DNA of 64,000 nucleotides from Candidatus Omnitrophota bacterium (GCA_020632495.1 JACKFL010000006.1:496001-560000); one strand, 5' to 3'; shown: positions 8,594 to 17,783, counted from the stretch's first letter. Numbers and translations are program-made. Notes: generated by a model not told the origin, from the letters alone.

Positions 8594-10279
8594 ATGTCAA
8601 AGATCTGGAAACTTTATCCGGACCGGTCGGGTAACCGGGAACGCCTCAGTGAGGAACTCGGCATTCATCCGATTGTCGCCCAATTGCTGGTCAACCGAGG
8701 TATTGAAGATACGCGGGAGGCCCGCGATTTTCTACAAGCGGACCTGACCGCACTGCACGATCCGTTTGAATTGAAAGATATGGACCGGGCCGTCGCGCGT
8801 ATTAACCAGGCGGTCCGCGACCGTGAGAAAGTCTTGGTTTACGGTGATTATGACGTCGACGGGGTCCTGTCATCGGTGATCCTGAACCGGCTGCTTACGA
8901 GCCTCGGGTTGGAAGTGGTTCACCATATTCCGCACCGTATGCGCGAAGGGTACGGTCTCAATCACGATATCGCGGAATCCGCCCGGGCCCAGGATGTCAA
9001 TTTGATGATTACCATCGACTGCGGGATCACGGCCCGCGCGGAAGTCGAAACGATCCAGGCCAACGGCATCGATGTGATTGTTGTCGATCACCATGAGCCT
9101 CCGGAAGACGGCGTGCCTCCCGCGGCAGCGGTCATTGATCCGAAACGCACGGATTGCTCCTATCCCTTTAAGGAACTGGCCTCTGTGGGACTGGCCCTGA
9201 AGCTGGTCCAGGCGCTGCGGCCCGATCTCGTCGAGGATGTCCTGGATCTGGCGGCGGTGGGCACCGTGGCGGATGTGGTCCCGTTGCGCGGAGAGAACCG
9301 CGTTATGGTCAAGAACGGATTACAGCGGGTCAACGCGACGCCGAATGCGGGACTGCGCGCCTTGCTGGCGAATGCCAAGCTGACCAAAAAGCGTATCACT
9401 CCGTTTCACGTCGGGTTTATCCTCGGGCCACGGATCAACGCGGCCGGACGTATGGGCAGCGCGCACACCTCACTCGATCTCTTTCTTTCGCAGGAAGACT
9501 CCCTGGCCGGTGAAATCGCCAAGGAGCTGGAGTCGCATAATCAGGACCGGCAGAGGATGCAGAACAATATCATCTCCGAGGCCATGGCCATTGTCGAAGA
9601 GCAGGTGAATTTTAAAGACGAGAAGGTCATCGTGCTGAAAAAGGAAGGATGGCACAAGGGCGTGCTGGGGATTGTCGCCTCACGGCTGACGGACCGGTAT
9701 TACCGTCCCTCGATCGTGATCTCGACACGCGGGGGGATCGGAACCGCGTCCTGCCGTTCGATCGACGGATTTCACATTCATAACGCGTTGTCGGCCTGCC
9801 AGGAGATGCTGGTCACCTTCGGCGGCCACGAAGGGGCGGCCGGTCTGACCATCAAAGAGGAATTTATCGAGACGTTCCGCACGATGATCAACGAAGTCGC
9901 GGCGAAAACATTGGAGCTGAAGAAGCTCACACCGACTTTGGCGATCGATTGCGAAATACCGTTGGCCAGCATCGATGAAGCGCTGGTCCAAACGATCGAC
10001 GAATTGCAGCCGTACGGTGAAGGCAATCCGTCCCCGGTTTTTTGCACCCGGGGGGTGGAAGTCAAAAGCTATCCGCAGATCATGGGTAAAGGGACGTTGA
10101 AGTTTTGGGTTCAGCAGGGGGAGAAGGCGATCTCAGCCATCGGCTTCGGCATGGAACGCTTTGCCGGACTAATCAGCCCCGGTGGACGGGTCGATCTGGC
10201 GTATGAGATGGCCATCGACGACTGGAACAAGGCGCCGCAGGCACAACTTCGTTTGAAAGATATCCGGCTGAGTGAATAA
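8594..10279 (+). CDS. recJ: Single-stranded-DNA-specific exonuclease RecJ
   Basis: A 5'-3' ssDNA exonuclease of the DHH superfamily used in RecF-pathway recombination and mismatch or base-excision repair. The start at ATG 8594 gives a 561-residue protein; the frame is open further upstream only inside argS. Motif I is VYGDYDVDGVLS, motif II TIDCGITA, motif III VVDHHEPPE, then the DHHA1 region with GFILGPRINAAGRMG and FGGHEGAAG. The C-terminal OB-like domain includes PYGEGNPSPVF. It starts 10 nt after argS. Confidence 0.95.
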   Translation: MSKIWKLYPDRSGNRERLSEELGIHPIVAQLLVNRGIEDTREARDFLQADLTALHDPFELKDMDRAVARINQAVRDREKVLVYGDYDVDGVLSSVILNRLLTSLGLEVVHHIPHRMREGYGLNHDIAESARAQDVNLMITIDCGITARAEVETIQANGIDVIVVDHHEPPEDGVPPAAAVIDPKRTDCSYPFKELASVGLALKLVQALRPDLVEDVLDLAAVGTVADVVPLRGENRVMVKNGLQRVNATPNAGLRALLANAKLTKKRITPFHVGFILGPRINAAGRMGSAHTSLDLFLSQEDSLAGEIAKELESHNQDRQRMQNNIISEAMAIVEEQVNFKDEKVIVLKKEGWHKGVLGIVASRLTDRYYRPSIVISTRGGIGTASCRSIDGFHIHNALSACQEMLVTFGGHEGAAGLTIKEEFIETFRTMINEVAAKTLELKKLTPTLAIDCEIPLASIDEALVQTIDELQPYGEGNPSPVFCTRGVEVKSYPQIMGKGTLKFWVQQGEKAISAIGFGMERFAGLISPGGRVDLAYEMAIDDWNKAPQAQLRLKDIRLSE

Positions 10280-10287
10280 GGGTGGTC

Positions 10288-10515
10288 TTAAGCCTTGGTG
10301 ACTTTACCCTTTTGGATGCAGCTGACGCAGACATGCGCGCGACGAATGGTCCCGTTATCATTGACCTTGACGCGTTGCAAGTTGGGATAAAAACGACGCA
10401 GGGTTTTACCGAGGATCTTGGAACCGGCACCGCCAGTCCGCTTGATTTGACCGCGACGCTTGTATTTATTGCCCGGTTGAGCTGTTTTAGCGCACAATTC
10501 GCATACTTTTGCCAT
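10288..10515 (-). CDS. rpmB: 50S ribosomal protein bL28
   Basis: A 75-residue basic protein of the large subunit and the only gene on the minus strand. It keeps the four-cysteine zinc-ribbon pattern (VCELC near the N terminus and CVSC near the C terminus), the NKYKRRGQIKRTGG segment, and TLRRFYPNLQRV, the usual bL28 core. On the minus strand its ATG is preceded by AAAGGA. It is convergent with recJ, whose stop is 8 nt away, and has its own consensus promoter. Confidence 0.95.
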   Translation of the reverse strand: MAKVCELCAKTAQPGNKYKRRGQIKRTGGAGSKILGKTLRRFYPNLQRVKVNDNGTIRRAHVCVSCIQKGKVTKA

Positions 10516-10551
10516 AATGGTAGTCCTTTGCTGGTTTGCAATTGAAACTAA

Positions 10552-10579
10552 AGTATACTGAAATTGTCCCGAATGTCAA
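10552..10579 (-). promoter_or_regulatory. Promoter of rpmB
   Basis: Read on the minus strand: TTGACA (10579-10574), a 16-nt spacer and TATACT (10557-10552), about 36 nt before the rpmB start. Both hexamers are near consensus. Confidence 0.65.
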
Positions 10580-10653
10580 GGACATAATTTTCACCGCAAA
10601 ACACACCATAAGTAACTGCAAATAATCGACTTACATATCTTAAGGAGTTTGTA

Positions 10654-12396
10654 ATGACATCATCGGCCCCCACTTCGCTGGAATTCGACCGGATTCAACC
10701 CTATCAGGACCGCCGTTTTGTCCCGGAGGATGCCGATTTACTGGATGTCGCAACGGTTGAGGGCCTGTACCGCCAGCTGATCGACCGGCCGGTTTCCGAC
10801 ACACCGGGTTTCGAACAGTGGATCCAGGACCGTTCCGAGCTCGAAGCCGCCCTGGATCAGGCGGGATCGATCGTCTATATCCGGATGACCTGTCAAACCG
10901 ATGACGAGCAGCGGGCCGAGGCCTACACGCACTTTATCGAAACCATTTCGCCCGCCGTCCAGCCCCTGGACGACCGCCTGAATAACCGGTTTCTGGAACT
11001 CCTGGACAGGTATCCGTTGGATGAGGAGCGCTTTAAAGTGTACATCCGCGATGTCCGCACGCAAATCGAACTGTTCAAGCCGGAGAATGTCGAATTGCAA
11101 AAACAGGTGAGTCTGTTGTCGCAGGAATACCAGAGGATCTGCGGGGCGATGACCGTCGAGTTTGACGGGCGGGAGCAGACTTTGCCGCAAATGAGCAAGT
11201 ACCAGCTGGAATTGGACCGGGATTTGCGCGAGCGCGCTTGGCGCGCGGTGAGTGAGCGGCGGGCCCAGGACCGTGACGCGCTGGAGGATTTGTTTGATAA
11301 GATGCTGGCCATTCGGCACCAGATCGCCCGCAATGCCGGTTTTCCCAATTTCATGGAGTACAAGTTTAAATCCCTGCACCGCTTTGATTATACGCCGGAC
11401 GATTGCAAACAGTATCATGACACCGTGGAGAAACTCGTGGTTCCGCTGTGGCGGCAGATAAGCGAACGTCGCCGGGAGACGATGCAGCTGGAGCGTTTGC
11501 GCCCGTGGGACGGAGCCGTCGATCCGCAGGGGCGGCCGCCCCTCAAGCCGTTTTCCGAGGTCACCGATTTGATATCCGGTTGCGAACGGGTCTTCGCGCG
11601 AGTGGACCCGGAGTTCGGTGAGCAATTCGCGGCGATGTCCCGGGATGGCCTGCTCGACCTGGCATCGCGCAAGGGCAAGGCGCCCGGCGGATACCAAAGC
11701 AGTCTGGACGAGGCGCGCCGGCCGTTCGTGTTCATGAACGCGGTCGGAGTTAACGGCGATGTCTTTACGCTGCTGCACGAAGGCGGACATTCTTTTCACA
11801 CCTTGGCGTGCCGGCATGATCCGTTGATTGACTACCGTCACGGACCGATGGAGTTTAATGAAGTCGCCTCGATGGCCATGGAGTTGATGGGGGCGGAGCA
11901 TCTGGAGGAGTTCTATTCTCCAGAGGAGAAAGAGCGCGCGCGGACGTCTCACTTTGAGGATGTGGTGTATATCCTGCCGTGGGTGGCGCTGATCGATGCC
12001 TTTCAGCACTGGATTTACGAAAACCCGCAGCACAGCCGCGCCCAGCGCCGGAGCAAATGGGTCGAGTTGTTCCGCCGTTTCAACGGCGGGGGGACCGACT
12101 GGAGCGGACTTGAGGAGGTCGAGGCCGTCCTCTGGCATCGTCAATTGCATATTTTTGAGGTACCCTTTTATTATATCGAGTACGGGATCGCCCAGCTCGG
12201 AGCCCTGCAGGTGTGGCGCAATGCCCGGCAGGACGGGCCGCGCGCGGTCCAGGCCTATAAGGACGGGATGGCGGTGGGCGGGGCACTACCGGTGACTGAC
12301 ATCTATTCCCGGGCCGGTATTAATTTCTGTTTTACTGAGGATATCATTGCGCCGCTTATGGATGCGGTACGTGAGGAATTGAATCTGGGTAAATAA
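10654..12396 (+). CDS. M3-family oligoendopeptidase (PepF-like)
   Basis: A cytoplasmic zinc metallopeptidase that trims short peptides. The 580-residue length is typical of PepF/thimet-type enzymes. The catalytic HExxH is in LLHEGGHSFHT at about residue 375, with the third ligand Glu in the FNEVASMAMELMG helix about 25 residues later. The N-terminal half is the long helical M3 domain. ATG 10654 has AAGGAG upstream. A long antisense frame inside it is only a compositional shadow. Confidence 0.92.
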   Translation: MTSSAPTSLEFDRIQPYQDRRFVPEDADLLDVATVEGLYRQLIDRPVSDTPGFEQWIQDRSELEAALDQAGSIVYIRMTCQTDDEQRAEAYTHFIETISPAVQPLDDRLNNRFLELLDRYPLDEERFKVYIRDVRTQIELFKPENVELQKQVSLLSQEYQRICGAMTVEFDGREQTLPQMSKYQLELDRDLRERAWRAVSERRAQDRDALEDLFDKMLAIRHQIARNAGFPNFMEYKFKSLHRFDYTPDDCKQYHDTVEKLVVPLWRQISERRRETMQLERLRPWDGAVDPQGRPPLKPFSEVTDLISGCERVFARVDPEFGEQFAAMSRDGLLDLASRKGKAPGGYQSSLDEARRPFVFMNAVGVNGDVFTLLHEGGHSFHTLACRHDPLIDYRHGPMEFNEVASMAMELMGAEHLEEFYSPEEKERARTSHFEDVVYILPWVALIDAFQHWIYENPQHSRAQRRSKWVELFRRFNGGGTDWSGLEEVEAVLWHRQLHIFEVPFYYIEYGIAQLGALQVWRNARQDGPRAVQAYKDGMAVGGALPVTDIYSRAGINFCFTEDIIAPLMDAVREELNLGK

Positions 12397-12480
12397 TTGA
12401 GTTTTTGGTTCCTAAAAGATTGGTTTTATTATATTATCTAGAAGAATCCGGAGTAACAGACCTAACCCGTGAGGTTAATA

Positions 12481-13038
12481 ATGAAGCTCAAATATTTCCT
12501 GATGTTTGTCTGCCTGGCAGGGCTGTCGGTAACGACCGTTTACGCCATGGAAGGCATGCTGGCCACACCGGAAACCATTTCCCAACTGAAAAAAGACCTG
12601 CGGGAAGGGCACATCCGTATCGGTCAAACCCGACTCGGGGACGTCATCCAGACCTACGGCAAGGCGGTATCGATTACGGACGAAGACCGGCGCATAGTCT
12701 TCGATTACGATGATATCCGGGTGGAATTCATCAAGCGCCGGATGTGGAAGGATTGGTCTTACGACGGATTTCGCAAACCTGTGTACACAGATGACGTGGA
12801 CGATCTGCGTTTTGATCTCGAAAGCGAGGAGCTGGTGGGCAACAATATAACCGCCGATATGATCTTAAAGGACTACGGCGAACCCACGGAATCCAAGATC
12901 TCCGATGTGGACGGGGAGAACACCGTATACTACTACGGTGATATCAAGATGGTCTTTGAAAACGTGTTCGTTCTGCGCAGCTGGCGGGCCCAGAATATCG
13001 CGGAGGACTCCACCACCGGGGTCCTGACCGGAAACTAG
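12481..13038 (+). CDS. Exported protein of unknown function
   Basis: From ATG 12481 (GAGGT 5 nt upstream) the 185-residue product has a clear Sec signal peptide with a cleavable end near TTVYA. The mature part contains two similar modules: GHIRIGQTRLGDVIQTYGKA followed by RRIVFDYDDIRVEF, then a later DMILKDYGEPTESK and NTVYYYGDIKMVFE. This duplicated pattern, a helix with a YG turn plus beta strands, resembles small periplasmic binding domains, but no named family is recognised. A GTG at 12469 would add 4 residues and is less likely. Confidence 0.65.
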   Translation: MKLKYFLMFVCLAGLSVTTVYAMEGMLATPETISQLKKDLREGHIRIGQTRLGDVIQTYGKAVSITDEDRRIVFDYDDIRVEFIKRRMWKDWSYDGFRKPVYTDDVDDLRFDLESEELVGNNITADMILKDYGEPTESKISDVDGENTVYYYGDIKMVFENVFVLRSWRAQNIAEDSTTGVLTGN

Positions 13039-13095
13039 ACCGTTTGGGGAACCCCCGGGGCCACAAGCCAGCTATGGCCGGGTTATTATTGCGCC

Positions 13096-13124
13096 TTGCA
13101 TAATCCTGGTCGAAAAGTTACAAT
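13096..13124 (+). promoter_or_regulatory. Candidate promoter of the 13.1-kb secreted-protein unit
   Basis: TTGCAT (13096-13101), a 17-nt spacer and TACAAT (13119-13124), with the predicted start about 20 nt before ATG 13152 and AAAGGAG between. Confidence 0.5.
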
Positions 13125-13151
13125 ATAGCATATTTCGTAAAGGAGCGCCGA

Positions 13152-13805
13152 ATGACTTTGACCAGGATACGTCACACCCAAATCTTCACAATCTTCGGAT
13201 TCCTGCTACTTTTCTCGGGCATCGCCGAGGCCCAAAGCCTCGAAAAACGGGTGAATGCCTTGGAGGAATATGTGGAAACGTTCCAGCCGACCCTCATCGA
13301 ATTCTCCGAGGAACTTCAAGACAATATACAAAAGTACACCAAAGGCCTGGAGGCCAGCTTGGACAGCTACTCCAAGAGCCTTCAACAGCAGGTCAACACG
13401 CACCTCGAGAGCCTTAAGAATGACTCGGCCGTCCTTGACCTCAATACCCAGGCCTTCCAAAGCGTGGACACCAACGGCGGCCGGTTCCTCGTCTCGGTCG
13501 ACCGGGTCGAGAAAATGCCCTCCGGGGCCTTCCGGATTTACCTCAACATCGGTAATATCAACTTTGCCGACTACAACGGATTCAAAATCAAGTTAATCTG
13601 GGGGAAGAAATTCTATCCCGGATTTGCCCAAAAGATGTCGGACTGGCGTGAGACCCTGCGCGGCGCCGAATACACCTTCGAAGGGGCCTTGCTCAAAGGA
13701 TCCTGGAACCAGGTGGAGATTGATATCGAAGCCGCCGATTCGGGTGAGCTGGCTCACGTCGAGTTCGAAATGACCGTTCTTTCCGTCGAGCTTCAGTCCC
13801 TTTAA
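13152..13805 (+). CDS. Exported coiled-coil protein with a DUF3251-like domain
   Basis: The 217-residue product starts with a signal peptide ending near GIAEA. A helical heptad region follows (about 30-100, ALEEYVETFQPTLIEFSEEL and later LQQQVNTHLESLKN). The C-terminal beta domain (about 115-215) contains NGGRFLVSVDRVEK, INIGNINFADYNGF and KLIWGKKF. This pattern resembles DUF3251 of E. coli lipoprotein YajI, a family of unknown function. ATG 13152 is preceded by AAAGGAG. It lies 9 nt before the next exported protein, so the two probably form one transcript. Confidence 0.6.
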   Translation: MTLTRIRHTQIFTIFGFLLLFSGIAEAQSLEKRVNALEEYVETFQPTLIEFSEELQDNIQKYTKGLEASLDSYSKSLQQQVNTHLESLKNDSAVLDLNTQAFQSVDTNGGRFLVSVDRVEKMPSGAFRIYLNIGNINFADYNGFKIKLIWGKKFYPGFAQKMSDWRETLRGAEYTFEGALLKGSWNQVEIDIEAADSGELAHVEFEMTVLSVELQSL

Positions 13806-13814
13806 CGGTATCCC

Positions 13815-14156
13815 ATGTCACCTTCCAAGTTATCTATTTGGATGCTCTTTGTCTTGGCTGCGTTGTTATCTGCACCGCAGGTCAGCGCGGAGCCGGAGGT
13901 CATGGAATTTGACCGCAAACAGGAATACGACATTTATTTTTTCAGCAGTGAGAGCCAGACGTCGGTTCTGGAGAACGTAACCATCATGGGTTTCAAGAAG
14001 ATCGCCGGCAAGGAGTTCCTGGTGATCTCGTCCAAGGGATTCAAGTTGACCGAGGAATCCGGCTACATTGATTTCGCCTCGGTGATCGCCATCCTGCCCG
14101 ACAGTCACTTTCGCGTCCGCAAAAGTGACGGGATCCGCATTCGCGACAAACATTAA
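13815..14156 (+). CDS. Small exported protein of unknown function
   Basis: A 113-residue product with an N-terminal signal peptide (hydrophobic core FVLAALLSAPQVSA). The mature part of about 88 residues is predicted to be mostly beta: DIYFFSSESQTSVLENVTIMG, FLVISSKGFKL, VIAILPDSHFRVRKSDG. No family is recognised. It lies 8 nt before the Nudix gene. Confidence 0.55.
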   Translation: MSPSKLSIWMLFVLAALLSAPQVSAEPEVMEFDRKQEYDIYFFSSESQTSVLENVTIMGFKKIAGKEFLVISSKGFKLTEESGYIDFASVIAILPDSHFRVRKSDGIRIRDKH

Positions 14157-14164
14157 TCATTATC

Positions 14165-14722
14165 ATGGACGTTTCCAAATTCAAGCAGGCCCGGGAACGC
14201 ATCCGGCACCGCGGCAAGTTTCTGCATTTTGTCGACAAGGCCGGCTGGGAGTACATCCGGCGTAGCAACTGCACCGATATCGTAATCGTTGCCGCCGTCA
14301 CCCGGGCCGGTGAAGTTATCTTCGTCGAACAATACCGTCCTCCGGTGGGGCGCTACGTCATCGAGTTTCCGGCCGGGTTGATTAACGACAGGCCCGGTGC
14401 GGCCCATGAGTCGTTGAAGGCCGGGGCGAAACGTGAGCTGGAGGAGGAGACCGGGTACCGGGCGCGCCGGATGACCCTGCTGACAAAAGGGCCGGTTTCG
14501 GCCGGGTCCAGCGCCAATCTGGTGACCCTGCTGCTGGCCGAGGGGCTCACCAAGGTCGGCGACGGCGGGGGGGATGCGTCCGAAGATATTGTCACATATT
14601 TAGTTCCGTTGGCCGGGGTCGATGCCTGGTTGAACCGCCAGGCCCGCCGCGGGCGGCTGATCGAGCCCAAAATTTATACTGGACTTTATTTCTTGAAGTC
14701 TTATAATACTCCTTTCCGCTAA
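14165..14722 (+). CDS. Nudix hydrolase (ADP-ribose pyrophosphatase-like)
   Basis: Nudix enzymes cleave nucleoside diphosphates linked to another group, X. The 185-residue product has the core REUxEExGU motif as RELEEETGY at residues 90-98, with the preceding Glu at 82. The upstream VIFVEQYRPPVGRYVIEFPAG element is typical of ADP-sugar pyrophosphatases (NudF type), where it helps bind the substrate. The Gly that normally starts the Nudix box is replaced by Arg76, so the box is slightly degenerate. ADP-ribose is the likely substrate by family only. Confidence 0.85.
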   Translation: MDVSKFKQARERIRHRGKFLHFVDKAGWEYIRRSNCTDIVIVAAVTRAGEVIFVEQYRPPVGRYVIEFPAGLINDRPGAAHESLKAGAKRELEEETGYRARRMTLLTKGPVSAGSSANLVTLLLAEGLTKVGDGGGDASEDIVTYLVPLAGVDAWLNRQARRGRLIEPKIYTGLYFLKSYNTPFR

Positions 14723-14829
14723 TTCGGAGAGGCCGTCAGCGTCTTTCCTCGCGCCACCTCAATAATCCAGAGGTTCCCACACATAAACGACGATGAATTT
14801 TATTAATCGCAAGAAGGAGATTTGTACAA

Positions 14830-15876
14830 ATGAGTAAAGTTATCGATTATCTCGGAGATGCGGCCAAGGATTTACTTGAGCATACCTGCAAGACGATCCC
14901 GAAGGAAAACATCACGCTGCCGTCAGGTGATTTCGTGGATCAGATCTTTATTAATTCCGACCGCAGCAACAATGTTCTGCGCAATCTGCAGTCAATGTAT
15001 ACCCATGGCCGCCTGGGCGGCACCGGTTACCTCTCCATTCTGCCCGTTGACCAGGGGATTGAACACACCGCGGGCGCTTCGTTTGCGCCCAACCCGATGT
15101 ACTTCGATCCGGAGAACATCGTGAAGCTGGCGATCGAAGGGGGCTGCAATGCCGTCGCATCGACCTTGGGTGTATTGGGGTTGTGCTCGCGAAAGTACGC
15201 GCACCGGATCCCGTTCGTGGTCAAGATCAATCACAATGAGCTGTTGACGTACCCTAACAAGTTCGATCAGCGCCTGTTTGCCGACGTTGAGCAAGCCGCC
15301 GACATGGGCGCGGCCGGAATCGGGGCGACCATTTATTTCGGGTCCGAAGAATCCTCCCGCCAGATCGAGGAGATCAGCGAGCAGTTTCAACGCGCCCACG
15401 AACTCGGACTGTTCACCATTCTGTGGTGCTATGCCCGCAACAACGCCTTCAGCGCAGACAAAGATTATCACGTCGCCGCCGACATCACCGGCCAGGCGAA
15501 TCATCTCGGCGTCACCATCGAGGCCGACATCATCAAGCAAAAGCTGCCGGAAAACAACGGCGGTTTCAAGGCGGTCAAATTCGCCAAGACTCATGATCTG
15601 GTTTACAGCCAATTGAGCAGCGATCATCCCATCGATCTGTGCCGTTACCAAGTCGCCAACTGCTACATGGGTAAGATCGGTTTGATCAACTCGGGCGGCG
15701 CCTCGGGTAAGAATGACTTCCAGGACGCAGTCCGCACGGCCGTCATCAACAAGCGCGCCGGCGGGATGGGTCTGATATCCGGACGCAAGGCCTTTCAACG
15801 GCCGATGGAAGAAGGCGTTAAGCTCCTGAATGCGATTCAGGACGTTTATCTGGCCGACGACATCACCATCGCCTGA
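14830..15876 (+). CDS. fbaB: Class I fructose-bisphosphate aldolase (DhnA/FbaB type)
   Basis: Schiff-base aldolase splitting fructose 1,6-bisphosphate to DHAP and glyceraldehyde 3-phosphate. The 348 residues match E. coli FbaB in length. Recognisable features are SILPVDQGIEHTAGASFAPN near residues 70-88, FVVKINHNE, WCYARNNAF, and the C-terminal phosphate-binding GGASGKNDF and GGMGLISGRKAFQR. ATG 14830 follows AGAAGGAG. A strong terminator follows the gene, so it appears to be a single-gene unit serving glycolysis and gluconeogenesis. Confidence 0.93.
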   Translation: MSKVIDYLGDAAKDLLEHTCKTIPKENITLPSGDFVDQIFINSDRSNNVLRNLQSMYTHGRLGGTGYLSILPVDQGIEHTAGASFAPNPMYFDPENIVKLAIEGGCNAVASTLGVLGLCSRKYAHRIPFVVKINHNELLTYPNKFDQRLFADVEQAADMGAAGIGATIYFGSEESSRQIEEISEQFQRAHELGLFTILWCYARNNAFSADKDYHVAADITGQANHLGVTIEADIIKQKLPENNGGFKAVKFAKTHDLVYSQLSSDHPIDLCRYQVANCYMGKIGLINSGGASGKNDFQDAVRTAVINKRAGGMGLISGRKAFQRPMEEGVKLLNAIQDVYLADDITIA

Positions 15877-15892
15877 TCCCGATCGACTTTGA

Positions 15893-15941
15893 GGGGGTTG
15901 CCATCATTTTCGACAATGGTGGTAACTCCCTTTTCTGTTTT
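15893..15941 (+). terminator. Rho-independent terminator after the aldolase gene
   Basis: A 16-bp stem (15893-15908 with 15915-15930; 13 Watson-Crick and 3 G-U pairs) closes a 6-nt TTCGAC loop and is followed by the T-rich run TTTTCTGTTTT. Confidence 0.8.
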
Positions 15942-15988
15942 GTGATATAATCCTAACCGAAATCACAACGTTTTACCTACAGGTGTTC

Positions 15989-16576
15989 ATGACTGTCTCC
16001 ATGCGGACAACAGTAATCGGCGGAATGCTGGCGGCGCTGCTGATCACGGCGGCACAACCGGCCCACGCCCTACAGATCAGTCAGGAAGAGTTTGCCGATA
16101 CCTTCAAGGACGGTGAGCTCGAATTGGTCCTGATGGGGGCTGCGCTGAAACGCTTTCAAGTTCTTAAGGCCGTTGCCGTCGGATTCTATTTGGAGGAGGG
16201 CGTTGAAGAAGACGAGATCCTGACTCCTATCCCCAAGCGGGTCGAAATCGCCTACCTGCAGAAAATTTCCCGCACCGAATTGATGGCTGAGACGACCGAA
16301 GGCCTGCGTGACAATCTCTCCGCCGATGTTTTTGACGGCATACAGGAAGATTTGAAGACCTTTGCGGGTTGGATGCGGGACATGGAGCCGGGCGACCGCT
16401 ACGCAATGACCTACCGGCCCGGAGAGGGGACGGAGGTCCGGCTCAACGGCGTGCTGCAGGGAACGATCGCCTCCGATGATTTTGCTTTGGGTTTTTTTTC
16501 GATCTACGTGGGGGCCAAACCCGCGGATCCGCGCGCAAAAGGCAAACTTTTGGGTCGGCTGGAGTTTAATAAATAA
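15989..16576 (+). CDS. Exported chalcone-isomerase-like protein
   Basis: The product has a signal peptide ending near AHA, then a mature domain matching the bacterial chalcone isomerase-like fold. It has an N-terminal strand pair with GAALKRFQVLKAVAVGFYLE, a helix-strand segment RVEIAYLQKISRTELMAETTEGLRDNL, and the terminal FALGFFSIYVGAKPADP. Bacterial members have no known catalytic role; plant relatives are enzymes or fatty-acid-binding proteins. ATG 15989 is chosen; GTG 15983 and ATG 16001 are alternatives. A TATAAT at 15946-15951 may be its -10 element, although no good -35 accompanies it. Confidence 0.7.
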   Translation: MTVSMRTTVIGGMLAALLITAAQPAHALQISQEEFADTFKDGELELVLMGAALKRFQVLKAVAVGFYLEEGVEEDEILTPIPKRVEIAYLQKISRTELMAETTEGLRDNLSADVFDGIQEDLKTFAGWMRDMEPGDRYAMTYRPGEGTEVRLNGVLQGTIASDDFALGFFSIYVGAKPADPRAKGKLLGRLEFNK

Positions 16577-16636
16577 TCCGATCAGCCCGGCCATTTTTTC
16601 CTGCTGAGTGGCCGGCGACATGTTACAATAGCGCAT

Positions 16637-16990
16637 ATGATACGGTTTTACGGATACAGCAAATGCTCCTCCTGCCGGAAGGCGAAGAAGTTTTTGCAGG
16701 ATCACGCCATTCCCTTTGACGAAATCGACATCACAGTCCAGCCTCCCGAGGAAACGATTCTCAATAAGATCCTCACTAACGGGGATTACGAATTAAAACA
16801 TTTGTTCAATACGTCCGGTCAGTTGTATCGCGAGATGGACATCAAGAACAAGATCGGATCTCTGTCCAAAAAAGATTTGTTAAACCTGCTCAGCCGCCAC
16901 GGCAAGTTGGTGAAACGGCCGTTGATAACCGACGGCCGCCGTCATTCCGTGGGGTACCGGGAGGAGACACTACGTCAGACATGGTTATAA
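16637..16990 (+). CDS. ArsC/Spx-family thioredoxin-fold protein
   Basis: A 117-residue member of the arsenate-reductase-like family. The N-terminal YSKCSSCRKAKKFL carries the CxxC that in Spx-type proteins is a redox switch. The middle has NTSGQLYREMDIKNKI, and the C-terminal VKRPLITDGRRHSVGY is the usual KRPI/V-type signature with the conserved arginine region. Genuine arsenate reduction is uncertain; many such proteins (YffB or Spx type) are of unknown or regulatory function. The start lies 8 nt after a TACAAT box with no ribosome site, so the mRNA could be nearly leaderless. The 3' end overlaps the next gene by 10 nt. Confidence 0.85.
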   Translation: MIRFYGYSKCSSCRKAKKFLQDHAIPFDEIDITVQPPEETILNKILTNGDYELKHLFNTSGQLYREMDIKNKIGSLSKKDLLNLLSRHGKLVKRPLITDGRRHSVGYREETLRQTWL

Positions 16991-17748
16991 GAAATTGGAG
17001 ACAAGTCAGTGCGGTCGCGGTGGCACTCATGATGTGCTGTTCAACGGCTTCCGCCGAGATGCTCGGCAGCAACCGCAACTTCCGTAAATATAATCCCGAC
17101 TGGAAGAAGTACGAGTTTACCCGCGACTATCTCACCAGTCTCGGTTACATCAAGAAAAACTACGACGCCGATGACGCCATCGACTTTGCCGGGACCGAGC
17201 CCGACATCCTGAACCGCATCGCGCTGATGCGCGACGAATTGATCCATGAGAACGTCAATTTGCGGGTAGCCCGCAACTATCTCAAACGTTATACCAATCA
17301 GGCCCAAAACGGTTTGATGCTCAAGGTAACGGATCAGTTTACCAAGGTTTGTGACGAGTTGATCCTGCTCAACAGCGGGCAGCGCGCGTTGCTGGAAGAG
17401 ATGCATACCGTGCAGCGGCGGGGGGGGATGGATGCCGTTGCGATCGCGGGCTTCGAGCAACGGCAGAGCCGGATCAATGGCGAGCGCCGGGAGGCTCTTA
17501 AGGGGCTGTTGCGGGCATCCATTCTGGTCACCAAGATTCTAGTCAGCCCGACGGAAAATTATTACGGCGAATTCGACCGGCTCGGCATCACTCAGGAACA
17601 GCGCTATAAACTGCTCGAAAAAATCCGACATTTTGACGAGGCCTCCTATCAGGGTGAGTTGCGTTCGGGGCAGTCTTTTTTGGAAGGCAGCGTAGTTACC
17701 ATCCGGGAGATATTGGAAAACTATAACTACGAGACCATCGATGGCTGA
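16981..17748 (+). CDS. Exported helical protein of unknown function
   Basis: A 255-residue product with a signal peptide (VAVALMMCCSTASA). The mature protein is charged and predicted to be mostly helical, with segments such as IALMRDELIHENVNLRVARN and FEQRQSRINGERREALKGLL. No known domain is recognised. It overlaps the ArsC-like gene by 10 nt and is probably translated from the same mRNA. Confidence 0.6.
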   Translation: MVIRNWRQVSAVAVALMMCCSTASAEMLGSNRNFRKYNPDWKKYEFTRDYLTSLGYIKKNYDADDAIDFAGTEPDILNRIALMRDELIHENVNLRVARNYLKRYTNQAQNGLMLKVTDQFTKVCDELILLNSGQRALLEEMHTVQRRGGMDAVAIAGFEQRQSRINGERREALKGLLRASILVTKILVSPTENYYGEFDRLGITQEQRYKLLEKIRHFDEASYQGELRSGQSFLEGSVVTIREILENYNYETIDG

Positions 17749-17783
17749 GGGGACGCCCTCTATCAGCCGGAACAGGACGTGAT

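Noticed and set aside
10738..12150. A 470-codon open frame antisense to the M3 peptidase, with similar long antisense frames at 4884-5891, 7267-8385 and 19467-20624
   Set aside because: They mirror real genes with family motifs on the + strand, their translations have no recognisable domains, and high GC content creates such frames by chance.
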